Below, piece by piece: positions 1-7,494 of a DNA stretch of 64,000 bases. The DNA lies in NCBI RefSeq assembly GCF_001014975.1, contig NZ_BBXA01000029.1, positions 1-64,000 of the forward strand, written 5' to 3'. Position 1 is the stretch's first letter; each line of letters starts with the position of its first letter. The position numbers and the translations under genes were made by a program. The stretch comes from Novosphingobium sp. MD-1 (GTDB lineage Bacteria; Pseudomonadota; Alphaproteobacteria; Sphingomonadales; Sphingomonadaceae). The notes under the pieces were generated by a model, which had not been told where the DNA came from, searched no databases, and saw only the letters and a list, made by a program, of their open reading frames with translations.

Positions 1-636
1 GCGGATGATCGAAGGATCGCTCTGCCCCACGGTCGCCCCCAGCGTCTGGATCGCCTGATCCAGATCGAACAGGCTGGCGCGGGCCGCGTCGTCGCGGATC
101 ATCGACTGGATCCAGAAGAAGCTCGCCACCCGTCGCCCGCGCGTGACCGGTTCCACGCGGTGCAGCGAGGACGAGGGGTAGAGCACCGCGTGGCCGGCCG
201 GCAGCTTGACCTGCTGGACGCCGAACGGCGTTTCCACGGTCAGTTCGCCGCCGTCGTAGTCCTCGGGCGATTCCAGGAAAACCGTCATCGACAGGTCCGA
301 TCGCACGCGGAAGTTGGTCTCCTTCTGGATACGCACGGCATTGTCGACATGGGTGCCGAAGGCCTGCCCGCCGGCATAGCTGTTGAACAGCGGAGGGAAG
401 ATTTTCAGCGGCAGCGCGGCGGCGATGAACAGCGGGGAGGCGCCTAGTGCTGCCAGGATCATGTGCCCCGCCTGCTGCGCTTCCGGCGCCTCTTCGGGCA
501 GTTGCAGGTTGTTCTTGGCCAGCGCCGACTGGTAGCCGGACGTGGTGTTGCCATCGATCCACGCCGCGCGATCGATCAGGGAGCGGACCGCCGCGACGCC
601 ATCGGCATCCAGCAGGCCGGGAACGGGAATAAGCAT
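1..636 (-). CDS. piuC: PiuC/YbiX-type Fe(II)/2-oxoglutarate PKHD hydroxylase, 3' end off the window
   Basis: The first 212 residues of a 2-oxoglutarate- and Fe(II)-dependent dioxygenase of the PKHD-type family (E. coli YbiX, about 225 aa), so only a short C-terminal tail is missing. The jelly-roll iron triad is visible as H96 and D98 ([10 protein letters not shown]) and H159 ([10 protein letters not shown]). R169 is the likely 2-oxoglutarate ligand. The ATG at 636 lies 15 nt after the tonB stop, so the two are probably cotranscribed with the siderophore receptor upstream. In the family these genes sit beside catecholate siderophore receptors and belong to Fur regulons. The exact substrate is unknown. 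Confidence 0.9.
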   Translation of the reverse strand, partial: MLIPVPGLLDADGVAAVRSLIDRAAWIDGNTTSGYQSALAKNNLQLPEEAPEAQQAGHMILAALGASPLFIAAALPLKIFPPLFNSYAGGQAFGTHVDNAVRIQKETNFRVRSDLSMTVFLESPEDYDGGELTVETPFGVQQVKLPAGHAVLYPSSSLHRVEPVTRGRRVASFFWIQSMIRDDAARASLFDLDQAIQTLGATVGQSDPSIIR

Positions 637-651
637 GAAAAAGTGCTGCCT

Positions 652-1458
652 TCAGCCTTGCAGAACAAAGGGAATTTCGACGACGCCGCGCACTTTCACC
701 GCCTGCCCGCCGCGCAGGGTCGGCTCCCAGCGCCATTTGCGCACGGCGGACAGCGCGGCATCGTCAAGCCGGCGGAAGCCGCTGCTGTTGCTGACCGAAA
801 TCTGTTCGACCGCGCCATCCAGCCCCAGGACCAGGGCGAGCACCACGGTCCCCTGTTCCTTGTGGCGGCGGCTTTCCAACGGATAGCGCGGGGGAGAGCC
901 GGCGACCATCCGCGTGCCGAGATCGCCACCCTGCACCGTGCTGGGCGCGGCGGGCGGGGCTGGCGGCGCGGGAGGAGCCGGCGGCGTGGGCGGCCCCGGC
1001 TGGATCACCGGCTGCGGCAGCGGATCGATCGCGGCCGGGGTTGCGGCAACTTGCGGGATCACGATCTGGGGCAGCGGCTGCGTGGTGGGAACGGGCTGGG
1101 TCTGCGGCGGCTGTTTCGCCTGCGGCGGCGGCGGGGGAGGCGGCGCGAGCGAGAGCGTGACGGCCACCAGCCGATCTTCCTGATGCTTGGCGGCGTGGTG
1201 CTGCACGGTCAGCAGCCCGGCGACCGCCGCGATATGCACGGCCGCCGTGATAACGAGCGCGCGGGTGCTGAAACGGCGGCCTTCGCCATAGCGCGCGCGG
1301 GGGGTGGCGGGCGCTCCCAAAAGGACGGCCTGCGTGCCGGACGCAACCAGCGTCATTCGCGCCTTCGCCGGCGCATCGCCCTGCATCGCCGCGTGGACCT
1401 GGTCCCACGAAAGCACGGTATCACCGTCCGCGATCAGCCCTTCAGCATTGTGCAACAC
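652..1458 (-). CDS. tonB: Energy transducer TonB
   Basis: A 268-aa TonB that couples the proton-motive force to outer-membrane receptors. It has a long cytoplasmic N-terminus, one membrane anchor (ALVITAAVHIAAVAGLL, about residues 87-103), a proline-rich periplasmic spacer (PPPPPPPQAKQPPQTQP and further Pro runs) and a C-terminal TonB domain ending in VVEIPFVLQG. The ExbB/ExbD partners are not encoded nearby. Its position between a siderophore receptor and piuC, downstream of a Fur-like box, suggests an iron-induced TonB dedicated to this receptor. The N-terminal region before the anchor is longer than in E. coli TonB; an internal start at residue 25 or 35 is possible. Confidence 0.9.
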   Translation of the reverse strand: MLHNAEGLIADGDTVLSWDQVHAAMQGDAPAKARMTLVASGTQAVLLGAPATPRARYGEGRRFSTRALVITAAVHIAAVAGLLTVQHHAAKHQEDRLVAVTLSLAPPPPPPPQAKQPPQTQPVPTTQPLPQIVIPQVAATPAAIDPLPQPVIQPGPPTPPAPPAPPAPPAAPSTVQGGDLGTRMVAGSPPRYPLESRRHKEQGTVVLALVLGLDGAVEQISVSNSSGFRRLDDAALSAVRKWRWEPTLRGGQAVKVRGVVEIPFVLQG

Positions 1459-1504
1459 GATCTGCCTCCGTGACTCGCGCCGATCCGACGGACTTTGTCT
1501 TTAA

Positions 1505-1519
1505 TGCGAATTACTCGCA
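1505..1519. promoter_or_regulatory. Fur-like box upstream of tonB
   Basis: TGCGAATTACTCGCA is an interrupted palindrome (TGCGA...TCGCA) in the AT-rich gap before tonB-piuC. It matches the two boxes in the divergent receptor/PepSY promoter region at 4141-4183. The context (siderophore receptor, TonB, PiuC) makes iron regulation by Fur or a related factor the natural reading. It implies that tonB-piuC has its own iron-controlled promoter in addition to readthrough. Confidence 0.6.
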
Positions 1520-1593
1520 TATCATGCCTGTTGCAAATGCATATCAACAATGATTCAGATCAAAGTTGCCGCACGCCTGTCCCGAAACGACAA

Positions 1594-1619
1594 ACCCCGC
1601 CGGCAGGGGCCGGCGGGGT
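1594..1619 (-). terminator. Rho-independent-type terminator after the siderophore receptor gene
   Basis: A perfect 10-bp GC-rich stem (ACCCCGCCGG / CCGGCGGGGT) with a 6-nt loop, 40 nt after the receptor stop. On the minus strand it is followed by TTTGTCGTTT. It should end much of the receptor transcript before tonB, which has its own Fur-like box just downstream. Confidence 0.7.
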
Positions 1620-1659
1620 CGCTCCGGATAACGTGGCGTGCGATCCGGCGCGGATCGGA

Positions 1660-4098
1660 TCAGAGCTTCACGTTCAGCGTGAACACCGCCGAACGCGCGT
1701 CGCCCGGCGTCGCCCAGCCGTTGTTGCGGATGCGCGTGTAATAGAGCGCGTTGGTGAAGTTCTTGACGTTGAGCTGCGCGGAGATTTCCGGCGTGATCGC
1801 GTAGGACAGATAGGCCTGATGCACCCAGTAGGCCTTCGAACGCAGCACGGTGGGAGCGGCCAGCGTCGGCGCGGCGAAGGCGAAGCTGCCCTGGTAGGTC
1901 GCGCCATAGCCCACGGTCAGGCCGAACGGCAGGGCGTAGGTGGTGAACAGGCTGCCCGAATGCTTGGGCGTGTTGGCGAGTTCGGACCCCGCGCCGGGAT
2001 CGGGATTGGCCGCGCTGTTGGCGCACCCGCTCGCGCCCGGATTGCCGAGGCAGAAGTCCGATACCGACTGGATCAGCTTGCCCTTGAGATAGGTGTAGTT
2101 CGCGGTGATCGACCAGTTGGGCGTGATCCGGCCCGAGGCGCTGAGCGCGATGCCATCCACGCGCGAATGGCCATCAAGCTGCTGATCGGGCACGATCGGA
2201 TCGTTCGAGGCGACGGCGTAGCGATCGCGTTCGTTGCGGAACGCCGCGGCGGAGACCAGCAAGCCGCCGTCGAACAGTTCGGCCTTGGCGCCGATCTCGT
2301 AGTTCTTGGCGGATTCGGGCGAGATGTTGCACGTCGCCGTCGAGCAGGAGCCGTTGACCGAGGCTTTCGATGGCGTGCGCGAGTTGCCGTAGGCGACATA
2401 GAGGCTGACCGCTTCCACCGGCTTGTAAGTGAGGCCGAGGCGATAGGAGAACAGGTCGGCACTGTTGCGCAGCGTCGCGCCGATCAGGCGATCGCCCTTG
2501 CTGTAGCTGACGATCGGGCCGCTGGCGGTGCCGGACGGGCCGGACCCGTTGAAGGCGGCGATCGCATCGGTGCGGTTGCTGCCCGATACGTGATCGTAGC
2601 GCGCGCCGAGGCTGAGTTCGAGATAACGCCCGAGCTTGAGCGTATCGAGCGCGTAGACCGCGTAATTGGTCTGTTCGCCGCGCTGATAGCTGGTGGGGGT
2701 GATATTGATCGGCCCGGTATAGAGGTTGGCGCTGTTGGGATCGGCGATGCTGCCGAACAGCAGGTGGCGCGCCGTGGTGGTCCGGTCATAGGGATTGGTG
2801 CCGTCGGCGTTGCGCAGGGCAGATGCGCCGAACAGTTCGAACTTTTCCCAGGAAGCCGCCGCGCCCACGTCCAGCGTGTGCTCGATCCCGGCGGTATTGA
2901 AAACCGCCTTCAGGTCGATCTGGTCGAACATCAGCTGGTTGCGCGTGTCGCGCACGTTGCCCTGGGGGCCGGTCAGCAGGTACGATCCGGCGGGCACGGT
3001 GATCGCCACCGTGGCCGGGCCGCCGAACGAGGTCGCCGTCACCGGGCTGATTGCCGAAGCGGAAGTGGTGCAGGCGCCGCCCGCGGGAGTCACGCCGCTC
3101 GCCAGGCAGAAGGTGCCCTGCGGCGCGGTGGCGATGGAAAGCTGGCGCACGTCCTGCCAGCGGGCCAGATTGCGGATCGATACCTTGTCGCTGAATTCGT
3201 GCTCGAACGTGGCGGTGAACTGGTCGACGTTGATCTTCTGCTTGTCCACGCCGCGCAGCCCGTAATAGCCCGAGCGGCTGACGCCCGCCGGCTTGCCGCC
3301 GGCGCTGGCGTAGTAAGGCACGCCGTATTGCGGGATATTGGTGTCTTCCTGGTGGTAGTATTGCAGCGTCAGGCGCGTCGGGCTGTCGATCCCGATGGTG
3401 ACGGCCGGCGCGATGCCCCAGCGCTTGTAATCCTCCACGTCGCGGCCGGGCACGTCGTTCCTGTGCGCCATGGCGTTGAGGCGGAACGCGATCAGATCGT
3501 TGACGCGGCGGTTCACGTCCACGGTGCCGCGATAGTAGTTGTCGGTGCCGATGCCCGCGCTGAACACCGCGCTGTCATCGCCCTTGGGCCGCTTGGTGAT
3601 CAGGTTGATGTTGCCGCCGACCGAGCCCGCGCCCGAGATCACCGAGTTGGCGCCGTTGGTCACCTCGATCTGGTCGACGTTGAACTGATCCGAGCGGGTG
3701 TACTGCGCGCTGTCGCGCACGCCGTCGACGGTGATGTCGTTGTTGGCGCTGTAGCCGCGCAGGTTGATGCTGTCGCCATAGCCGCCGCCGCCTTCGCCCG
3801 CGCCGAAGGTGATGCCGGGCACGGTGGAGAGCACGTCGCGCAGGGTCAGCAGGTTCTGCTGCTCGATCACGTCGCTGGTCAGCACGGTGATGGTCTGCGG
3901 CGTATCGCGCACGGGGCGCGTGCGCTTGGGCGATTCCAGCGTGCGGCCCGGCTCTTCGGTGATCGCGGTGTCGGTCACGGTCATGCCGCCCAGCTTGCGA
4001 CCCTGTTCCGCTTCCTGCGCCTGGGCCGGGCCGGCGAAGGCCAGCGCGCTGACGCAGCCGAGCGCGAGGAACGATGCGGTCGACGTTGTTCTGGTCAC
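1660..4098 (-). CDS. TonB-dependent siderophore receptor (Fiu/catecholate-type)
   Basis: An 812-aa outer-membrane receptor. A signal peptide ends at AFAGPAQA, followed by a TonB-box-like GMTVTDT, a plug domain (DTPQTITVLTSDVIEQQ; LRGYSANNDITVDGVRD; GSVGGNINLITKRP) and a 22-strand-type barrel ending TLNVKL. The plug wording matches Fiu/CirA-like catecholate siderophore receptors, and the linked piuC supports that class. The gene is divergent from the PepSY operon across 163 bp that hold two Fur-like boxes. It is followed by a terminator and then tonB-piuC. The ligand cannot be read from sequence. Confidence 0.92.
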   Translation of the reverse strand: MTRTTSTASFLALGCVSALAFAGPAQAQEAEQGRKLGGMTVTDTAITEEPGRTLESPKRTRPVRDTPQTITVLTSDVIEQQNLLTLRDVLSTVPGITFGAGEGGGGYGDSINLRGYSANNDITVDGVRDSAQYTRSDQFNVDQIEVTNGANSVISGAGSVGGNINLITKRPKGDDSAVFSAGIGTDNYYRGTVDVNRRVNDLIAFRLNAMAHRNDVPGRDVEDYKRWGIAPAVTIGIDSPTRLTLQYYHQEDTNIPQYGVPYYASAGGKPAGVSRSGYYGLRGVDKQKINVDQFTATFEHEFSDKVSIRNLARWQDVRQLSIATAPQGTFCLASGVTPAGGACTTSASAISPVTATSFGGPATVAITVPAGSYLLTGPQGNVRDTRNQLMFDQIDLKAVFNTAGIEHTLDVGAAASWEKFELFGASALRNADGTNPYDRTTTARHLLFGSIADPNSANLYTGPINITPTSYQRGEQTNYAVYALDTLKLGRYLELSLGARYDHVSGSNRTDAIAAFNGSGPSGTASGPIVSYSKGDRLIGATLRNSADLFSYRLGLTYKPVEAVSLYVAYGNSRTPSKASVNGSCSTATCNISPESAKNYEIGAKAELFDGGLLVSAAAFRNERDRYAVASNDPIVPDQQLDGHSRVDGIALSASGRITPNWSITANYTYLKGKLIQSVSDFCLGNPGASGCANSAANPDPGAGSELANTPKHSGSLFTTYALPFGLTVGYGATYQGSFAFAAPTLAAPTVLRSKAYWVHQAYLSYAITPEISAQLNVKNFTNALYYTRIRNNGWATPGDARSAVFTLNVKL

Positions 4099-4140
4099 GG
4101 AAATTTTCCCCCTTGGTTTGGAATTTCAAGGCCCGGATAT

Positions 4141-4183
4141 TGCGATTAATTCGCAGAGTCAATTCTATTGATAATTATTCGCA
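4141..4183. promoter_or_regulatory. Two Fur-like boxes in a divergent iron promoter
   Basis: TGCGATTAATTCGCA (4141-4155) is an interrupted palindrome. TGATAATTATTCGCA (4169-4183) is a second, less symmetric copy whose centre lies 28 bp away. They sit between the start of the siderophore receptor (minus, 4098) and the PepSY operon (plus, 4262), so one regulator could control both. The same motif recurs at 1505-1519. Confidence 0.65.
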
Positions 4184-4261
4184 ACAATGCCAAAGGCTGC
4201 CGCAGACGTCGCGAGGCGCTAGTATGCCCGTGCTTGGGAATCGGGCGGGCTGGAGGGAACG

Positions 4262-4978
4262 TTGGACGGGATTCGGGTTATCGAGCGGGAAACCGGCGCG
4301 CAGGGTGGAGGCGATCCGCATACCGGAGGTGCTGGCGTTCCGCCGTCACCCGCCGCGCCGCGCCGCAAGTCGCGCAAGGCGCGCCAGTTCTGGCTCAGAC
4401 AATTGCACAACTGGCACTGGATCAGCGCCGCCGTCTCGCTGGTGGGCATGTTCCTGTTCGCCATCACCGGAATCACGCTCAACCACGCCAGCTCGATCAG
4501 CGCCGCTCCGAAAGTCGTCTCGCGCCAGGCCACGCTGCCACCCGCCCTGCGCGGCGCGCTGGAAGCCGGCGCGCGCAAGGACGCGCCCGTGCCCGAACCC
4601 GTGGCGGCCAGCGTGGTCGGTCTGGTGGGGCTCGACGTGCGGGGCCATGCCGCCGAATGGAACGACGATGAAGTCTATGTCGCCCTGCCGGGGCCGGGGC
4701 GCGATGCCTGGGTCAGCATCGATCGCCAGACCGGGGAAGTGACGTCGGAGCGCACCGATCGCGGCTGGGTTTCCTATTTCAACGATCTGCACAAGGGCCG
4801 CAATTCCGGGGCTGGGTGGTTCTGGTTCATCGACGTGTTCGCCGCCGCCTGCGTGATCTTCACGCTCACCGGCCTGTTGCTGCTCCAGCTTCACGCGCGG
4901 CATCGGCCCTCCACCTGGCCGCTGGTCGCGCTCGGCACGGCGATCCCGCTCGTCATCGCTCTCTTTTTCATCCACTGA
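4262..4978 (+). CDS. PepSY-associated transmembrane protein (putative ferric-reductase component)
   Basis: A 238-aa inner-membrane protein. TM1 is at about residues 54-76 and is preceded by LHNWHWIS. A periplasmic PepSY-like region lies at about 115-165 (VYVALPGPGRDAWVSIDRQ). TM2 is at about 186-208 and TM3 at about 219-237. Histidines flanking the helices (LHNWHW, LNHA, DLHKGRN) could bind haem, as in PepSY-TM reductases. The start is a TTG behind a good ribosome site (GGAGGG); no in-frame ATG occurs before residue 63. It is the first gene of an operon with DUF2271, DUF4198 and ApbE and is probably iron-regulated through the boxes at 4141-4183. Confidence 0.8.
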   Translation: MDGIRVIERETGAQGGGDPHTGGAGVPPSPAAPRRKSRKARQFWLRQLHNWHWISAAVSLVGMFLFAITGITLNHASSISAAPKVVSRQATLPPALRGALEAGARKDAPVPEPVAASVVGLVGLDVRGHAAEWNDDEVYVALPGPGRDAWVSIDRQTGEVTSERTDRGWVSYFNDLHKGRNSGAGWFWFIDVFAAACVIFTLTGLLLLQLHARHRPSTWPLVALGTAIPLVIALFFIH

Positions 4979-4994
4979 AGGACTGTTCACGCCC

Positions 4995-5471
4995 ATGCGA
5001 AAAAGCCTGATCCTCGTGGCCGGTGTCGTGGCCTCCCCGGCCAGTGCCGGCACCTTGACGGTCACCGTCCCGCGCCTTTCGGTCGCCGAATACCACAAGC
5101 CCTATGTCGCGGCCTGGATCGAGCCGGCCGCCGGCGGTCCGGCGCGCACGCTGGCGGTGTGGTACGACGTGAAGAAGAAGGGCAACGAGCCGGGCACCAA
5201 GTGGCTGGCCGATCTGCGCACCTGGTGGCGCAAGGGCGGCCGCAGCCTGAACCTCGCCGCCGATGGCGTCAGCGGCGCCACCCGCGCGCCGGGCGCCTAC
5301 CGTATTCCGCTGCCGGCCGATCTGCGCCCCGGCGCCTATGTCGTCCATGTCGAGGCGGCGCGCGAGAGCGGCGGGCGGGAACTGGTCTCCGTGCCACTGT
5401 CCGTGCCGGTGCGCGATGCCTCGGCCACCGGGCGTTCCGAACTGGGCGCCGTTTCCGTCACCGTCCGTTGA
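4995..5471 (+). CDS. DUF2271 periplasmic protein, likely flavinylated
   Basis: A 158-aa exported protein (signal peptide through about residue 18, cleavage near ASPASA-GT) of the DUF2271 family. It contains D90-G-V-S-G-A-T96, which matches the [S/T]GAT flavinylation signal used by ApbE transferases; T96 would carry FMN. The adjacent apbE gene gives the enzyme. The start is 16 nt after the PepSY gene and the stop is 11 nt before the DUF4198 gene. Inference: a periplasmic flavoprotein shuttling electrons to or from the PepSY membrane protein, for example for ferric siderophore reduction. The redox partner is not shown by sequence. Confidence 0.82.
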   Translation: MRKSLILVAGVVASPASAGTLTVTVPRLSVAEYHKPYVAAWIEPAAGGPARTLAVWYDVKKKGNEPGTKWLADLRTWWRKGGRSLNLAADGVSGATRAPGAYRIPLPADLRPGAYVVHVEAARESGGRELVSVPLSVPVRDASATGRSELGAVSVTVR

Positions 5472-5482
5472 AAGAGCGATCG

Positions 5483-6484
5483 ATGTTGAACAAGACCCTT
5501 CTGCTGGCGGTGGGCTCGCTGGCCTTCGCCGTGCCCGCGCAGGCACATGACGCCTGGTTCCTGCCCTCGCTCACCGTGTTGTCGGATACCAACCAGGGCA
5601 TCACGGTCGATGCCGCCACCTCGTCCGTGCCGTTCGTCGCCAACCATGCGCCGCTGAATGTGGATGCGGTGCAGGTGCAGGCGCCCGACGGCACGACCGG
5701 CAAGATCGAGAACGTCGCGCGCGGCCGCTATCGCAGCTCGTTCGACGTGCTGATCGACAAGCCCGGAACCTGGCGGATCGGCACCACGATGGATGCCGTG
5801 ATGGGCAGGTTCAAGGTCAATGGCGAGGACTGGATGGTCGGCCGGCGGCGTGGTCCGGGCGGCCCGGGTGGTCCCGGTGCTGGCGGTCCCGCTGCTGGAG
5901 GCCCTGGCATGGGCGCCGAGAGCGGCAACCGCCCGCCGATGCCGCCCGCTGGTGGTCCGGGCGGTGGTCCGGGCGGTCCCGGCGGTCCCGGCGGTCCGGG
6001 GGGCGAGGGCGGCGGGCCGCGCCGCATGATTGATCCCGCGCATATCGTCGCCAGCGTGGCCGACATTCCGGCGGGCGCGACCGATCTCGATCTCACCCAG
6101 AACCAGAGCCGTAACGAGTTCTTCGTCACGGCCGGCGAACCGACGCAGACCGTGCTCCAGGCCACGGGCAAGGGGCTGGAAATGGTGCCGGTCACGCACC
6201 CTGACGATCTCGTCACCACCGAGCCGGGGAAGTTCCGCTTCCTGGTCGATGGCAAGCCGGCGACCGGTCTCAAGGTCGAATTCGTGCCCAATGCCCAGCG
6301 TTTCCGCGATGGCGATCATGCCCAGGCGCTGACGACCGGGGCGGACGGGGTGGTCACCATCAAGTGGCCGGTCGCGGGCTTCTATTGGGTGAACGCCAGC
6401 CTCACCGATGACAAGCCCACCGCGCCGCGCGCGACCAAGCGCCGCCTGACCTATACCGCGACGCTGGAAGTCGTGGCGCCGTGA
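5483..6484 (+). CDS. DUF4198 periplasmic protein with Gly/Pro-rich insertion
   Basis: A 333-aa secreted protein; the signal peptide ends VPAQA-HDAWFLP. HDAWFLP directly after the cleavage site is typical of DUF4198 (metal-uptake-associated beta-sandwich proteins), and the new N-terminal His could bind metal. A low-complexity GGPGG-type insert at about residues 117-182 interrupts the fold; the C-terminal half (DLDLTQNQSRNEFFVTAGEP onward) is regular. The ATG at 5483 is chosen because it starts the signal peptide. The stop overlaps the apbE start (GTGA). It probably acts with the PepSY/DUF2271/ApbE system in periplasmic iron handling. Confidence 0.82.
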   Translation: MLNKTLLLAVGSLAFAVPAQAHDAWFLPSLTVLSDTNQGITVDAATSSVPFVANHAPLNVDAVQVQAPDGTTGKIENVARGRYRSSFDVLIDKPGTWRIGTTMDAVMGRFKVNGEDWMVGRRRGPGGPGGPGAGGPAAGGPGMGAESGNRPPMPPAGGPGGGPGGPGGPGGPGGEGGGPRRMIDPAHIVASVADIPAGATDLDLTQNQSRNEFFVTAGEPTQTVLQATGKGLEMVPVTHPDDLVTTEPGKFRFLVDGKPATGLKVEFVPNAQRFRDGDHAQALTTGADGVVTIKWPVAGFYWVNASLTDDKPTAPRATKRRLTYTATLEVVAP

Positions 6485-7485
6485 CCATCGCGGCATCGAC
6501 CGTTCCGGCGAGCATACGGATCGCCGTGCCGGAACGGATCGATGAAACGGCGCTGGCGCGGCTCGACCCGAGCGCGCCCGTGGTCGATTGGGAGGGCGCC
6601 ACCATGGGCACGCGCTGGCGTGTCCGCGTGGCGCTGCCGGCGGGATACGATGCCGCGGTGCTGGCGGCGCGCGTCCAGGCCCGCCTCGACGGGATCGTGG
6701 CGGAGATGAGCCACTGGGAGCCGTCGTCGCTGCTGTGCCGCTACAACCGCGCCGCGCCGGGAAGCTGGACTGCGCTGCCGTCTGATTTCGCGGCGGTGAT
6801 GGATGCGGCGCTGCTGGTGGCGGAACGGTCGGCAGGGGCCTTCGATCCCGCGCTGGGCCGGCTCACCGACGTCTGGGGGCTAGGGCCACGCCGGCCGGAC
6901 GCGCCACCCGACGAGGCCACGATCGCGCAGGCGCTGGCGGCTTCCGGCTGGCGGCGCCTCGCGCTGGATCGGACGGGGCAGGGAGCACCAGCCCGCTTGC
7001 GCCAGCCGGGCGGACTGTGGCTCGACCTGTCGGGCGTGGCCAAGGGCTATGCCGCCGATGCCGTGGCCGACCTGCTGGCGCGGGCTGGCATCGCCCATGC
7101 GCTTGTCGAAGTCGGCGGCGAATGCGTGGGGGCCGGGATGCGCCCCGATGGCGATCCGTGGTGGGTCGATCTGGAGACGCCCGCCGGCATCGCTCTGCCG
7201 CCGCTGCGCGTGGCGCTGCACCAGTTGGCGGTGGCGACTTCGGGCGATTACCTGCGCGGCGCGCATACGCTCGATCCGCGTACCGGCCATGTGCCGATCG
7301 GCGCGGCGAGTGCCGTCAGCGTGCTGCACCCCTCCTGCATGATGGCCGACGCCTGGGCAAGTGCGCTGGGCGCGGTCCCCATCGCGGAGGCGAGGGATCT
7401 GGCCGCGCGGGAGGGCCTCGCCGCGCGCCTGATCGCGCGCGACGGGGGCGAATGGCTCAGCCCGGCCCTTTCCGCGATGCTTTGA
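6481..7485 (+). CDS. apbE: FAD:protein FMN transferase (ApbE)
   Basis: A 334-aa enzyme that transfers FMN from FAD to Thr/Ser of target proteins. Family motifs: ATMGTRW (about residues 40-46), LDLSGVAKGYAADAVA (about 181-196), VEVGGECVGAG and the metal/flavin motif HTLDPRTGHVP. The GTG start overlaps the DUF4198 stop by 4 nt, so it is translationally coupled. No signal peptide or lipobox is visible, unlike many periplasmic ApbE proteins. The protein may therefore act in the cytoplasm before export, or reach the periplasm another way. Its likely substrate is the DUF2271 protein of the same operon. Confidence 0.93.
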   Translation: MTIAASTVPASIRIAVPERIDETALARLDPSAPVVDWEGATMGTRWRVRVALPAGYDAAVLAARVQARLDGIVAEMSHWEPSSLLCRYNRAAPGSWTALPSDFAAVMDAALLVAERSAGAFDPALGRLTDVWGLGPRRPDAPPDEATIAQALAASGWRRLALDRTGQGAPARLRQPGGLWLDLSGVAKGYAADAVADLLARAGIAHALVEVGGECVGAGMRPDGDPWWVDLETPAGIALPPLRVALHQLAVATSGDYLRGAHTLDPRTGHVPIGAASAVSVLHPSCMMADAWASALGAVPIAEARDLAAREGLAARLIARDGGEWLSPALSAML

Positions 7486-7494
7486 CCGGCCGCC

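Noticed and set aside
1495..4149. Very long plus-strand open frame (884 codons) opposite the siderophore receptor
   Set aside because: Arg/Ala/Gly-rich shadow of a clear receptor gene on the other strand; no domain, and antisense frames stay open in GC-rich DNA.
5835..6025. Tandem GGTCCGGGCGG-like DNA repeats considered as a repeat or CRISPR-like element
   Set aside because: They encode the in-frame Gly/Pro insert of the DUF4198 protein; no regular spacer-repeat structure. No CRISPR array was seen anywhere in the window.
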